Shown: positions 8,441 through 17,106, numbered from the stretch's first letter. The stretch: 64,000 nucleotides of DNA from Actinomycetota bacterium (GCA_027315345.1 DAHUYE010000067.1:81994-145993), one strand, 5' to 3'. Translations and numbers: made by a program. The notes: generated from the letters alone by a model not told the origin.

Positions 8441-9274
8441 TCAGTCGGAGCGGTTGGAACCCCCGCTGACCCGCTGGCGGACCGCGGCCAGCCGCTCGGC
8501 GAAGAAGGGCTGGCCGAGGGACCAGAGCTGCGCATCCAACTCGGCGTCCACGGCGGCGTCATGATCGTCCATGCCGCTGACCACTCCCATGGTGGCCTTG
8601 ACCCGCTGGGCCAGGTCCCGGGGACCAGAGGCGGCTCTGGCCGCCATGGCGACGGCTTCGGTGACCAGGTCCTGATCATCGACACAGGACCACACCAGGC
8701 CACGCTCGGCGGCGGCGGTGGCGTCCAGCACCTGTCCGAACAGGACCATGGCGGCGGCGGTCTGGGGTCCGACCAGGCGTTGCAGCATCCAGGTGTGGCC
8801 GCCCCCGGGATGCAGGCCCAGTTCCAGGAATCGGGTGTCGAACCGGGCCGAGCGCCCGGCCAGGCGGACGTCACAGGCCAGCGCCAGGTTCATGCCGGCG
8901 CCCACCGCCGCGCCGTTCACGGCCGCCAGGGTCGGCAAGGGCGAGCGGCTGAAGCGGAGGAAGGCCTCGTAGATGGATCGCATGCCCGTGCCGCGTTCGG
9001 CCGCGGGCTGGTCCCCCCGGGCCGCCTCACCGGCCCGGCTCAGGTTGCCCAGGTTGGCCCCGGCGCAGAAGGCGCGGCCCGCCCCGGTGACCACGATGGC
9101 CCCCACCGAGTCATCGGCTTCGACCCGGTCGAGGATGGCGACCAGAGCGTCGACCATCTCCTCGGAGAGCATGTTCCGCTTGTCCGGGTCGTTGAGGGTG
9201 ATCAGTGCCACCCCGGTGGCCCGGGGGGGAGCGTCGGCGGCCGGGGCCGTGATGTCGAGGGTGACGATGTCCAT
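8441..9274 (-). CDS. Enoyl-CoA hydratase/isomerase (crotonase) family protein, divergent active site
   Basis: This 277-residue crotonase-fold protein has the first oxyanion segment (GRAFCAGANLGN) and the second at VNGAAVGAGMNLALACD. At the two catalytic Glu positions of classical enoyl-CoA hydratases it has Asn (GMNLA in place of a GxELA-like motif) and Phe (FDTRFLELG in place of the FGQPE-like motif), so simple hydration of enoyl-CoA is doubtful; mycobacterial EchA-like proteins show the same pattern. It follows the SDR epimerase by 17 bases on the same strand and has GGAGG a few bases before its ATG. Substrate unknown. Confidence 0.85.
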   Translation of the reverse strand: MDIVTLDITAPAADAPPRATGVALITLNDPDKRNMLSEEMVDALVAILDRVEADDSVGAIVVTGAGRAFCAGANLGNLSRAGEAARGDQPAAERGTGMRSIYEAFLRFSRSPLPTLAAVNGAAVGAGMNLALACDVRLAGRSARFDTRFLELGLHPGGGHTWMLQRLVGPQTAAAMVLFGQVLDATAAAERGLVWSCVDDQDLVTEAVAMAARAASGPRDLAQRVKATMGVVSGMDDHDAAVDAELDAQLWSLGQPFFAERLAAVRQRVSGGSNRSD

Positions 9275-9291
9275 GTTCGAGCCTCCGCGGT

Positions 9292-10344
9292 TCAGGTTTC
9301 GGCGGGACGGCGAACCACCGCCGCCGACCGGCGGAAGAAGTTCTCGACGTCGCGCTCATAGGTGTAGGCCGGCCGGCTGGCCCCGACCGATCGGCGCAGA
9401 CGGCGGGCCTGGGCGAAGGATTCGATGGCGCCGGCCGAAGTCCAGCGGTAACGGAAGCCGGCCGCCTTCAGCTTGCGGTTGTCTATGCCCCGCCCATAGC
9501 GGAGCAGATCGAGCAGCTCCGGGGGGAGGTCGGTGAGGCCCAGCGAACTGAGCACACCGGCGGTCAGGCCGGTGAGGACCGGGGGCAGCATGGGCACCAG
9601 GCGCACGCCGCAGATGTGGGCCACCTCACTCCAGGGGATGCGACCGTCCCCGGCCACGTTGTAGACGCCCTGGAGCTGGCGGTCGAAGGCGAAGTGAAGG
9701 CTGCGGATGACGTCGTCCTCCTCCACGAACTGCATGAGGGGATCGAAGCCCAGGATGGCTGGGGCGACGCCCGTCTCGAGGGCTTTTGAGATGGGGGTGA
9801 CTATGTCGGTGCCCAGCACGTTGGCAAAGCGCAGCAGGGTGACGGTCACGTGCGGATTGTCCACGGCAAAGTCCCGCAGGTAGCTCTCCACCTCCACCAG
9901 CGACCTCTCCACCCGGCTGACCGGCGGCGCGGTGCGCTGCATGGTCTCCCGAAACCAGGCCGGGTCCTGCATGGAAGAGCCGTAGACGAGGGAGGAGGAC
10001 TTGACGATGATGTGGCGAACCGAGCTTTCGGCTGCCCCCGCCGCCGCCAACAGGTTCATGGTGCCGATGACGTTGGTCTCGTGGAGCTGCCGGCCGCTCA
10101 TGTGGGTCGAATCCACCACCAGGAAGGTGTGCACGATGGTGTCGATCTGGGTGGCTTTCACGATGCGGGCCAGGATGGAATAGCTCTGGTCGGCCCGCAC
10201 GTACTCGGTCCGCTCCAAGGGAACCTTGGGCCCTTCGACATCCAGGCCGATGATGTGGTCGACGTCCCGGTCCGCCTCCAGGGTCTGGGCCATCCGGCCA
10301 CCCCAGAAGCTGCCCAGCCCGGTGATGAGGACCCGCTTACCCAA
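9292..10344 (-). CDS. NAD-dependent epimerase/dehydratase (extended SDR)
   Basis: A 350-residue extended SDR. The dinucleotide motif is VLITGLGSFWGG at the N terminus, NVIGTMNLLAAAG marks the Rossmann fold, and IIVKSSSLVYGSS precedes the usual active-site region; the canonical YxxxK pair is not obvious (SLVEVESYLRDF occupies the place), so activity is uncertain. It probably acts on a nucleotide-sugar or lipid-linked substrate. TTG 10344 is the first conventional start; a CTG at 10353 overlaps the stop of the upstream acyltransferase (CTGA) and may be the true start. It is co-transcribed with the acyltransferase. Confidence 0.82.
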   Translation of the reverse strand: MGKRVLITGLGSFWGGRMAQTLEADRDVDHIIGLDVEGPKVPLERTEYVRADQSYSILARIVKATQIDTIVHTFLVVDSTHMSGRQLHETNVIGTMNLLAAAGAAESSVRHIIVKSSSLVYGSSMQDPAWFRETMQRTAPPVSRVERSLVEVESYLRDFAVDNPHVTVTLLRFANVLGTDIVTPISKALETGVAPAILGFDPLMQFVEEDDVIRSLHFAFDRQLQGVYNVAGDGRIPWSEVAHICGVRLVPMLPPVLTGLTAGVLSSLGLTDLPPELLDLLRYGRGIDNRKLKAAGFRYRWTSAGAIESFAQARRLRRSVGASRPAYTYERDVENFFRRSAAVVRRPAET

Positions 10345-10349
10345 CGAAC

Positions 10350-11231
10350 TCAGAACCAGACACTGCGGCGCTGGCGCAGCATGTCGTAGAGCGTCTCCTG
10401 CAGATCGACCCGGATGTCCTCGGCCGCGTCCATGATCCGGCTCTTCGAATAGCGCTCCTGGTCCGGGGGGACATCGAAACGGACCGGGTCGAGCACCCGG
10501 AAGCGGAACTTGGCCGGGAAGTAGGCCAGCAACCCCAGGGGCCCGAACATCAACATGTTGGCCGTGATCGGCACATAGGGAACACCGAGCATCCGGGCCA
10601 GGCCCGGCACCTTGAACAGAGTGGGCATCGATTCCTCGGCCCCGACCACCGCTATCGGGACGATCGGCACCCCGGCCCGCATGGCGATCTCGACGAAACC
10701 GCCCCGCCCGAAGCGCCGCAGCTGGTAGCGCTCGGAGTAGGTCTTGCCCGGGCCCTTGGTACCTTCCGGGAAGACGAGGGCCAGCTGGCCCTGCTCCCGC
10801 AGGAGGCGGTAGGCGTTCTCGGGGTGGGCGGCCACTCCGCCGGCTCGGGACCACAGCGTCCCCACCACCGGCATCCCCTTGAACATGTGGTCGGCCATCC
10901 CGTAGACGGGGCGGCTCAACTCGGTCTCAATTCCGTGCATGATGGCCGGAGCATCCGACGGGATGGCGCCGGCGTGGTTGGCCACCAGCAGGGCGCCCCC
11001 CTCGGTGGGGATCTTCTCCAGGTCCTCCCATTCAGCCCGGAACCAGTGGCGGTAGATGGGGTCGTAGAGCCGACGGGCCAGCTCCCGGATGTGCTCGGAT
11101 CGTCCCCACTCGTCCACGTCGGACAGGCGGGGGTCGCTCAGGGGAGCGGACGGCTCCTCAGGGCGCCGGAGCGGTACCAGGGCCCCTTGGCGCCTGATCG
11201 GCTCCACGATGTCACGTCCTGCCCCCGGCAT
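10350..11231 (-). CDS. Lysophospholipid acyltransferase family protein (PlsC-like)
   Basis: The 293-residue protein contains the PlsC-type acyltransferase fold. The first block is VANHAGAIPSDA, in which the conserved His and Asp are separated by six residues rather than the usual four, a variant seen in actinobacterial homologs. The third block is VFPEGTKGPGK, and the PIVPIAVVGAEE segment matches block IV. It probably acylates a glycerolipid or cell-envelope lipid at the membrane. ATG 11231 is preferred because upstream in-frame codons run through the antisense of a tRNA. TAGCAT lies eight bases before the start. The SDR gene follows with a stop/start overlap. Confidence 0.85.
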   Translation of the reverse strand: MPGAGRDIVEPIRRQGALVPLRRPEEPSAPLSDPRLSDVDEWGRSEHIRELARRLYDPIYRHWFRAEWEDLEKIPTEGGALLVANHAGAIPSDAPAIMHGIETELSRPVYGMADHMFKGMPVVGTLWSRAGGVAAHPENAYRLLREQGQLALVFPEGTKGPGKTYSERYQLRRFGRGGFVEIAMRAGVPIVPIAVVGAEESMPTLFKVPGLARMLGVPYVPITANMLMFGPLGLLAYFPAKFRFRVLDPVRFDVPPDQERYSKSRIMDAAEDIRVDLQETLYDMLRQRRSVWF

Positions 11232-11307
11232 GGAGGGCCATGCTAGTGGCCAAGGCGGGGGCGCCCTCCGGGCCGGTGGGGGCGCCGGTGCCCTAGCGTC
11301 AGCCCCG

Positions 11308-11393
11308 GCCCGGGTGGCGTAACTGGCAGCCGCGGGGGGCTTAAACCCCCCTGATCCGAGAGGGTCGTGCGGGTTCGATCCCCGCCCCGGGCA
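11308..11393 (+). tRNA. tRNA-Leu (anticodon TAA)
   Basis: The 7-base acceptor arms GCCCGGG (11308-11314) and CCCGGGC (11386-11392) pair perfectly. The D stem is GCG/CGC, the anticodon stem is GGGGG/CCCCC around loop CTTAAAC (anticodon TAA, reading UUA), a long class II variable arm follows, and the T arm is GCGGG-TTCGATC-CCCGC. Discriminator A is at 11393; CC follows but the final A is not encoded. The long variable arm and anticodon identify leucine. Confidence 0.95.
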
Positions 11394-11396
11394 CCT

Positions 11397-11811
11397 GAAA
11401 GACCAGGTCAAGCACTCAGGCCGGGTCCGCGCCGAGCTGCTGATCTCGGCCGGAGGGACTCCGCCGCCGCTCGGCCACTGTGGCCGAGCTCGGACGGTGT
11501 TCGATTATCGGCATGGCCTCCCCCCGGAACCAGCTGTCAGAGCCGTGGCCATGGACACCGCCAGGACATGGCCGAGCGTCGTCGCGCATCTTGCGCCGCT
11601 CCTCGCCGGCGTCAAGGCCAAGCCCCCTGGGGTGACCTTCGGTCAGCCTTGACCCCGGCCGCCTAAGGTTCACGACCAGTGGCGCCTGGTGAGGCAGATT
11701 CCTACGGTGATGTTGTCGTAGTCGCGCACGCTCCCGGCGTGATGGCGACTCCCGCGACAGGTAGTCGGCCTCCCACGATCGAACCGTCATTAGCAAAGCT
11801 AAGCTCGCTTC
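11397..11811. other. Intergenic region downstream of tRNA-Leu, no gene recognised
   Basis: About 415 bases between the tRNA and the next gene. Open frames exist on both strands but none has a recognisable motif. A short inverted repeat (TTAGC-AAA-GCTAA, 11790-11802) sits just before the next start. No integrase or copy of the tRNA 3' end is visible. Confidence 0.5.
11790..11802. promoter_or_regulatory. Short inverted repeat, possible operator
   Basis: TTAGC and GCTAA flank AAA, ten bases before the ATG at 11812. It is AT-rich compared with its surroundings and could be an operator, or part of a promoter. Confidence 0.3.
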
Positions 11812-11988
11812 ATGGGCGCTCGAGCCGCCGTCGTGGTCTACGTGTTGGCGATGGTGGCGGTCGTTGTCGGAGTGGACATTCTGTTCTTCCGGCAGCACGC
11901 CTGGGCTCGGCTGATCGCCAACATCGGGATTGTCCTGGTGTTCGGCGCCTTCTACTGGCGGTTCCAGTCCGCCTTCGGCAGGAAGTAG
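11812..11988 (+). CDS. Small two-helix membrane protein
   Basis: Encodes 58 residues with two transmembrane helices: residues 6-25 (AVVVYVLAMVAVVVGVDILF) and about 33-49 (LIANIGIVLVFGAFYWR), joined by the short RQHAWARL loop, and a basic C terminus. The loop and helix pattern looks like small hypothetical proteins of actinobacteria, and hydrophobic composition with normal codon choice argues that it is translated. No function is known. It lies alone between a tRNA and minus-strand genes. Confidence 0.7.
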   Translation: MGARAAVVVYVLAMVAVVVGVDILFFRQHAWARLIANIGIVLVFGAFYWRFQSAFGRK

Positions 11989-12048
11989 GTCTGTCGGGCG
12001 CCCCGGCGCCGGCCGACGATTGAACCCTCCGGCTGCATCTGAGGACGG

Positions 12049-12108
12049 CCAGAGGAGAAGGGCTCGTCCCGCCGCCAAACCCAGCAGGCCGCCGCCGATG
12101 ACCACCAC
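12049..12108 (-). pseudogene. Remnant of an FAD/NAD(P)-dependent oxidoreductase N terminus
   Basis: A ribosome site GGGAGG directly precedes GTG 12108, and the first 20 codons give VVVIGGGLLGLAAGRALLLW, a textbook dinucleotide-binding beta-alpha turn. After this the frame continues without any flavoprotein motif and runs antisense to the small membrane protein gene, so only the first helix of the gene survives. It looks like a deletion remnant directly downstream of the VOC gene. A chance match is possible but less likely given the start signal. Confidence 0.5.
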
Positions 12109-12143
12109 CTCCCGATGCTCCGGGCTCAGCCGGCGCCGAGCAT

Positions 12144-12560
12144 TTAGAGAAACCCGTCCTCCAACCGGCGGCTGGAATCTGCCGGGCTCATGATGCCGAC
12201 CGGATTCCCATCCGGGTCCTCGACCACCGCGTAACGGGCGCCCCAGAACGCATCGTAGGGCTCCTGCTGACTCCGGTACCCGGCGCCCGTCAGCTCGGCG
12301 TGGATCTCGTCCACCCGCCCTCGACTCTCCACCTTGAAGCCGATGACGGCTCGGCCGCCGGCCCATCCCTTGTTCCAGTGGCGGGCGAATTCTTCGCTGT
12401 CGAGGTCAAGGTCCACCCCCGCGGCCTCGGCGGAACGGTGATGACCCTGCCAGGCGGACTCGGTGTCAGGGATGGACAGCCCGAGGCGCCGGTAGAAGGC
12501 CACCGATGCCTCCATGTCGGCCACAACCAGGTTGACCTGGTCGATCTGTGGATCAGCCAT
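12144..12560 (-). CDS. Glyoxalase/VOC family protein
   Basis: This 138-residue protein has one vicinal-oxygen-chelate domain with two beta-alpha-beta modules: QVNLVVADMEASVAFYRRLGL at the N terminus and VVEDPDGNPVGIMSPAD at the C terminus. Family members bind a metal and act in glyoxal detoxification, ring cleavage or antibiotic resistance. GGAGGT lies at a good distance before the ATG. The FAD-enzyme remnant lies immediately downstream and may once have been co-transcribed. Confidence 0.88.
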   Translation of the reverse strand: MADPQIDQVNLVVADMEASVAFYRRLGLSIPDTESAWQGHHRSAEAAGVDLDLDSEEFARHWNKGWAGGRAVIGFKVESRGRVDEIHAELTGAGYRSQQEPYDAFWGARYAVVEDPDGNPVGIMSPADSSRRLEDGFL

Positions 12561-12786
12561 CTGTGGACCTCCGGTTCCATGGGCGGCCGCCGCCTGGACA
12601 CGCTAAATCAATGCCGGGCGACCGGGCAGAAATCAGAAGAGGCCGAGGCGAGGGCAGGAGGCGATGCCGAGGGCCAGGCAATGGATGTCATGGTGATCAG
12701 CCAGGCCAGCCGCTGGTCATCGGTCTCGACCCGGCGCCGGACCAGCGACTGGAAGCCGGGTCCGACCCGCCCCGGGGAGCCGGCCT
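12561..12786. other. Intergenic region, nothing recognised
   Basis: About 226 bases between the VOC gene and the cytochrome b gene (both minus strand). No conserved gene, RNA or strong hairpin was seen. Confidence 0.5.
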
Positions 12787-14547
12787 CTAGTCCTCCGTTT
12801 CCCTGCCCCGGTGCCAGTCCCGCCACACCAGGCGGTGGATGGGGACCCACTGGGGGATATCCCGTAACCCAGGCAGGAACGGGATCCCCAGCAGCAGGAG
12901 GGTGGCGGCCCCGGTGAGGTAGACGGCTATGAGGTCGACATTGGCCGAGGTCTTGAAGCCGGGGAGCTGATACCACAGCTGATAGAGCCATAGCCAGGGT
13001 TGGCCCGGATACGAGCCGGTCTCGTTCATCACGCCCCACTGGGAACCGAGCAGATGGTCAGCCTGAGCCTGCGCGGCAAAGTAACTGCCATCTTCGATGA
13101 ATAGGAGTGGCTTGGTGAAGTCGGTGCCATAGAAAGGCCGCTGGGAGACCAGGTCGGCGTCGAGGGCGCCGGAGCGGGCCAGGGATAACTCGGCCGCTAC
13201 CATCACCGGGACCGGTCCGTCGTTGGCAGCGGGTACAGAGGGGTTTCCGCCCGTGAAGCGCACCGATCCCAACGCTTTGATGTAGGCGGCATCCCAAGCG
13301 ACCTGGACGGAGGCTGCGGCTGCCTGATAGCGGGTCAGAGCCAGGGCCAGCGTCGGGGTGGTGGCCGAAAGAGCGGACAGGGGACCGATGACGAAGGTGA
13401 CCGGGGCATCGATCTGACGGCGGATGCCGGCCAGGGTCTGCCAGGAGACCACCAGCCGCTGAACGTTCTTCGACCCGTTGCTGTACGGCGGACCGTATTG
13501 GGCGGTCTCGGTGGTACCGGCCAGTTCATTGGCGGCGGTGACCATGAAGTCCGCCGGTGCGGCCGTCGCCCAGGTCTGGACGGTCACGGATGGGTCGTTC
13601 GGGGAGGAGAGCAGGGAGGCCAGCCCCACCACCAGCACCAGCACCACCAGGCCGGCCGCCGCCCCTTCCTTGATGATGTCGTAGCGCCGGGTCGGGCCCC
13701 GCCAGCTGCCGGCGGCGCCGGCTTCGAGCGCCCGGTGGCGCTGGCGCCGCTCGGGCAGCGGGGGTACCACGCCGCGGATCCGGACCAGGAGGATGTGGAT
13801 GGCGACCACCATCACCAGGGCCAAGGGCACCAGGACGATGTGCCACATGAGCATCTGGCCGAAGTTCAGGAGGTTGAACCAGGCCCCGGCCCCGGTGGCG
13901 TTGATGGCGTCCTTGCCATTGGTGGCTATCCACTGGGAATCGAAGTTCTCCTGAGAGAGATAGCCGGTGAAGCACTCCACCACGGAGACAAGGAAGGCGA
14001 TGACCCCGGTCATCCAGGTGGCGACCCGGTGCCCGCGCCAGGCCGCCATCCAGAACTTGCCCCAGAGGTGGATGACCAGCAGGGCCATGAACAACTCCAC
14101 GCTCCACAGGTGCAGGCTGTTGAAGAAGTGCCCGACCGGATCGGTGTGCCACCAGTCGGGCCCGCCCAGGGCCAGAGCGAAACCCGAGGCTATGGCAATG
14201 ACCAGCGCCGTCAGGCTGGCCACGCCGAAGACGTAGATCCATGACCTCACATAGGCGGGCTGGCGGTCGGGCAAGAGACGGTCGGGGGGGAGGGCAGCGA
14301 CCAGGCGGCGCCGGAGGCGACCGGTCCAGGCCCGGTCCGCCGCCTCAGGGGGCTCCGGCGCTGCCGGCGGCGTCTCGACCGGCGGCAGGCCCGGGGAAGT
14401 CTCGTCCCGCCCGCCCGGAAACGGGAGGAAGAGGGCCAAGCCGAAGATGACGATCATGACCGCCACCAGAATCAGGTTGGCCAGAGAGATGGTCAGGACC
14501 GACCAGTGCAGGTAGGTCCCGGGGTGATTGAGATCGATGGCTGCCAT
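12787..14547 (-). CDS. Cytochrome b6-type membrane protein with large extracytoplasmic domain
   Basis: A 586-residue membrane protein. After an N-terminal helix and a cytoplasmic Pro-rich segment, four helices form a diheme cytochrome b core. Helix B carries a His pair in HLWSVELFMALLVIH (13 residues between), helix D a pair in HIVLVPLALVMVVAIH (14 between), the b6-type spacing. A further helix leads to a roughly 200-residue domain outside the membrane with no recognised motif, and a last helix (VYLTGAATLLLLGIPFL). It should transfer electrons across the membrane, but no Rieske or cytochrome c gene is adjacent. ATG 14547 is chosen because GGAG lies five bases upstream. Confidence 0.85.
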   Translation of the reverse strand: MAAIDLNHPGTYLHWSVLTISLANLILVAVMIVIFGLALFLPFPGGRDETSPGLPPVETPPAAPEPPEAADRAWTGRLRRRLVAALPPDRLLPDRQPAYVRSWIYVFGVASLTALVIAIASGFALALGGPDWWHTDPVGHFFNSLHLWSVELFMALLVIHLWGKFWMAAWRGHRVATWMTGVIAFLVSVVECFTGYLSQENFDSQWIATNGKDAINATGAGAWFNLLNFGQMLMWHIVLVPLALVMVVAIHILLVRIRGVVPPLPERRQRHRALEAGAAGSWRGPTRRYDIIKEGAAAGLVVLVLVVGLASLLSSPNDPSVTVQTWATAAPADFMVTAANELAGTTETAQYGPPYSNGSKNVQRLVVSWQTLAGIRRQIDAPVTFVIGPLSALSATTPTLALALTRYQAAAASVQVAWDAAYIKALGSVRFTGGNPSVPAANDGPVPVMVAAELSLARSGALDADLVSQRPFYGTDFTKPLLFIEDGSYFAAQAQADHLLGSQWGVMNETGSYPGQPWLWLYQLWYQLPGFKTSANVDLIAVYLTGAATLLLLGIPFLPGLRDIPQWVPIHRLVWRDWHRGRETED

Positions 14548-14649
14548 TGGACTCCAATGTGCGGTCCGAAGGTAGGTCACCACTAGGGCCGAAGGTCCCA
14601 AATCCCATCCGGGACCCGGCTTGAGAGCCCCGGAGAGCCCAACCAGGGA

Positions 14650-15435
14650 CTAGACGACCCACCGGCGCCGGCCGGTGGCGGGCAGCAGCCGCCCGAACTC
14701 GAGACCGGGAAAGTGGGCGGCGGCCACCGGGATATCGCTGCCCTCCAGCTCACGGTTGAGGGCCACCCGGGTCCGTCGGGCCAGTTCGGGGTCCACGTCG
14801 AACATGGCCTGCCACTCGTCATCGACCAACTCGATCGGGCAGTGGACGACGTCCCCGAGAAGCATGGCCCGCTCGGCCCCATCCGACACCACCATCACGG
14901 TGCTGCCCGGGGTGTGCCCGGGCGCCTCCAGCGTGTCCAGACCGGCCAGTAGGGGACCGGACCCGCTCCACTGCTCGAACCGGTCGGCGATGGGAGCCAG
15001 TAGTTCGGCCTCCTGCTCCGGGTGATCGACCATGAAGTGCGACCAGTCGGCCGCTGCGCACCGGTATGTAGCCCGGGGGAATACAGCCGCTCCGTCCGGA
15101 TGACGGGCCCACCCGATGTGATCGAAGTGGAGATGGGTGAAGACGACGTCGGTGACCTGTTCGGGCTCTACCTCCAGCCGGCGCAGCTGGTCCAGGAAAG
15201 CTCCTCCGTCGATGCCCAGGAAGGAGCGGGGTCCCAGGCCGAGGTCGACCAGCGTCACGTGATCGGCGCCCCGCACGAGGAAGCCCCCCATGGAAAATCC
15301 CAGAAGGCCATCAGCGTCCAGGAGGTCCTGGTGGGGTTCCCACTGTTCGGGCGTGGTGCCCCGGAACGCCCGGGTGGGCTGGAAGCGGCCCGCCCCGTCG
15401 ATGACCGGGTCGATCCGGAGGCGGCCCACTTGCAC
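14650..15435 (-). CDS. MBL-fold metallo-hydrolase
   Basis: At 261 residues, this metallo-beta-lactamase-fold enzyme shows the zinc motif HxHxDH in FTHLHFDHIGW, a downstream His in APGHTPGST, and Asp in LLGDVVHCP. The overall layout is like lactonases and related hydrolases. It is probably cytoplasmic. The GTG start follows a TAGGCT box by six bases, so the transcript is probably leaderless, and the cytochrome b gene follows on the same strand after about 100 bases. The substrate is unknown. Confidence 0.87.
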   Translation of the reverse strand: MQVGRLRIDPVIDGAGRFQPTRAFRGTTPEQWEPHQDLLDADGLLGFSMGGFLVRGADHVTLVDLGLGPRSFLGIDGGAFLDQLRRLEVEPEQVTDVVFTHLHFDHIGWARHPDGAAVFPRATYRCAAADWSHFMVDHPEQEAELLAPIADRFEQWSGSGPLLAGLDTLEAPGHTPGSTVMVVSDGAERAMLLGDVVHCPIELVDDEWQAMFDVDPELARRTRVALNRELEGSDIPVAAAHFPGLEFGRLLPATGRRRWVV

Positions 15436-15441
15436 GCCCGG

Positions 15442-15447
15442 AGCCTA
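15442..15447 (-). promoter_or_regulatory. -10 box (TAGGCT) of a probable leaderless promoter
   Basis: On the minus strand TAGGCT is six bases before the GTG at 15435 of the MBL-fold gene; no ribosome site intervenes. Confidence 0.5.
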
Positions 15448-15570
15448 TCCAGGTGCCCCGAATCAGGGCTGGAGGGCCCCTCCGCAGGAACCGGCGGCCG
15501 TCACGGCGAATCTCAGTTATCGAGCAGCCAGGGGGCCCGAGGTGGTCCCGCGCCCACCGTGGAGGACAGA

Positions 15571-17106
15571 GTGCACCGAAATATCCGCCGGAAGACAGCC
15601 GTGGTGGCACTGGGGGTGGCTATCGCCCTCGGCACCAGCCTGTCCCTGGCCAAGGTGGCTCTGGCCGTCAGTGCCGGGCCCTACTCGCCCCCCCAGCAGG
15701 ACTGCCCCTGGTACGCCAGCGGCTGGAACAGCCCTCAGAATCAGACCTACCCGGGCTGCCACAACACCCAGGTAAGCGTGGAGAGCGGTGGGACTACCAA
15801 CGGTAATCCCAACAACGGCTGGAACAACTCGCCCAATGGGAACGGCGGCAATGGCAAAGCCAACACCACCTGGGTGCAGTGGGGCAACGATCAGGCCGCC
15901 AACGACAACAACTCCCAGGGCACGCCCACCTTCTACAGCCTGGGTGAGCCGGGTCAGAGCGCTTCGCCCCATGCCGGCTGTTTGGCTTTCAACACCGACG
16001 GCACCAAGGGTGGCTCCGTTCCGGAGCCGGCTCAGACCAATCCCAACGGGTCGGCCCCGGGCGGGAAGAACACCCAGCCCCAGAGCGCCAAGTCGTCCCA
16101 CACCAATCAGACCTATGGCTGTGGGAACAATCCCAACGGCACCGGATTCGACCTGAACTACAACTACTACCCGCTGGTGTGCCCCTTGCTCACCGACGCC
16201 GGGATTTCCTCCCTCGAGTGTGAGACCTACAAGGGTGACGACACCGACTCCAAGGCCGGAACCCCCCAGGTCAAGGACGCGGTGCAACTCCAGCTCGATC
16301 ACGGCGGCCAGCAGAACCTGACCCAGATCACCACCCAGGGTGCACTCGTGTACTTCGGGATGGACGACAACTCCGATAACGGTGAGCACGACGGACAAGG
16401 TCCCGGCACGTCCAAGCAGACGGCCGGGAGTGTCAATGGCTCCTCCGACGGCGGCGCCATCATGGTGGCGTTCACTCCTCAGAGCGCCGGATCGACCCCC
16501 AGCCTGACCCACCCGGAAGGCCTGCTCAACGCATCCACCGGATTCTGCGCCGACGGTAACTGTGGCGATCTCACCACCCAGCAGGAGACCGTCTACTACG
16601 GCTGTGGCGCCAACACCGGTGAGAACAAGGCCGCCGATCGGTGCCCGAAGTCCAAGAAGGGCTCCCAGCGCGACGCCGCCAACTACGCGGGCAAGCAGTG
16701 GGACCCGTACAACTGCAGCAGCGGCGGGTCCCAGACCCAGCCCAAGAACCAGCCCCAGCCGGACAGTCCCTCCCAGTGCGACACCTCCTCGTCCAATACC
16801 TCTCCCAGTGGCAGCAAGAACCCCAAGGGGGGAGAGGACTACTGGCGCCAGCAGGAGGCCAGCCAGGTCAACGCCGAGCCCGGCTTCCAGTTCTACGAGG
16901 ATCCCGACGCCGAGGGCTCCCCGGCCGCTCCCCTCTACCCGAACCCGGCTGTCTATGTCGGCACCTGCGGCGTCATCCTCGGCGGGGGCGGACTGAGCAG
17001 CGCCGGGGATCCCACCGGGACCCTTCCCAACCGGAGCTTCGGGCTTCCACCGGGGACGCCCTTCGTCAACAGCGCCGGCCAGATCGTCATCAGCACCGGT
17101 TGTTAA
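15571..17106 (+). CDS. Secreted Asn/Gly/Gln-rich, cysteine-containing protein of unknown function
   Basis: The 511-residue product starts at GTG 15571, with GGAGG five bases upstream. Residues 1-32 form a Sec signal peptide (basic RNIRRK, hydrophobic VVALGVAIALGTSLSLA, cleavage near ALAVSA). The mature part is low in hydrophobic residues and unusually rich in Asn, Gln, Gly, Ser and Thr for this GC-rich genome, with 14 cysteines including the last residue of the protein, suggesting disulfides. Motifs such as YGCG recur, and there is no LPXTG or membrane anchor. A surface, sheath or matrix role is a guess. No family was recognised. Confidence 0.8.
   Translation: MHRNIRRKTAVVALGVAIALGTSLSLAKVALAVSAGPYSPPQQDCPWYASGWNSPQNQTYPGCHNTQVSVESGGTTNGNPNNGWNNSPNGNGGNGKANTTWVQWGNDQAANDNNSQGTPTFYSLGEPGQSASPHAGCLAFNTDGTKGGSVPEPAQTNPNGSAPGGKNTQPQSAKSSHTNQTYGCGNNPNGTGFDLNYNYYPLVCPLLTDAGISSLECETYKGDDTDSKAGTPQVKDAVQLQLDHGGQQNLTQITTQGALVYFGMDDNSDNGEHDGQGPGTSKQTAGSVNGSSDGGAIMVAFTPQSAGSTPSLTHPEGLLNASTGFCADGNCGDLTTQQETVYYGCGANTGENKAADRCPKSKKGSQRDAANYAGKQWDPYNCSSGGSQTQPKNQPQPDSPSQCDTSSSNTSPSGSKNPKGGEDYWRQQEASQVNAEPGFQFYEDPDAEGSPAAPLYPNPAVYVGTCGVILGGGGLSSAGDPTGTLPNRSFGLPPGTPFVNSAGQIVISTGC

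Noticed and set aside
12001..12040. Second, degraded tRNA-like segment
   Set aside because: A GGGTTCAATC-like stretch is present on the minus strand but no paired stems could be formed.
11308..12143. Integrative element at the tRNA-Leu gene
   Set aside because: No integrase, no direct repeat of the tRNA 3' end, and no foreign gene cluster.
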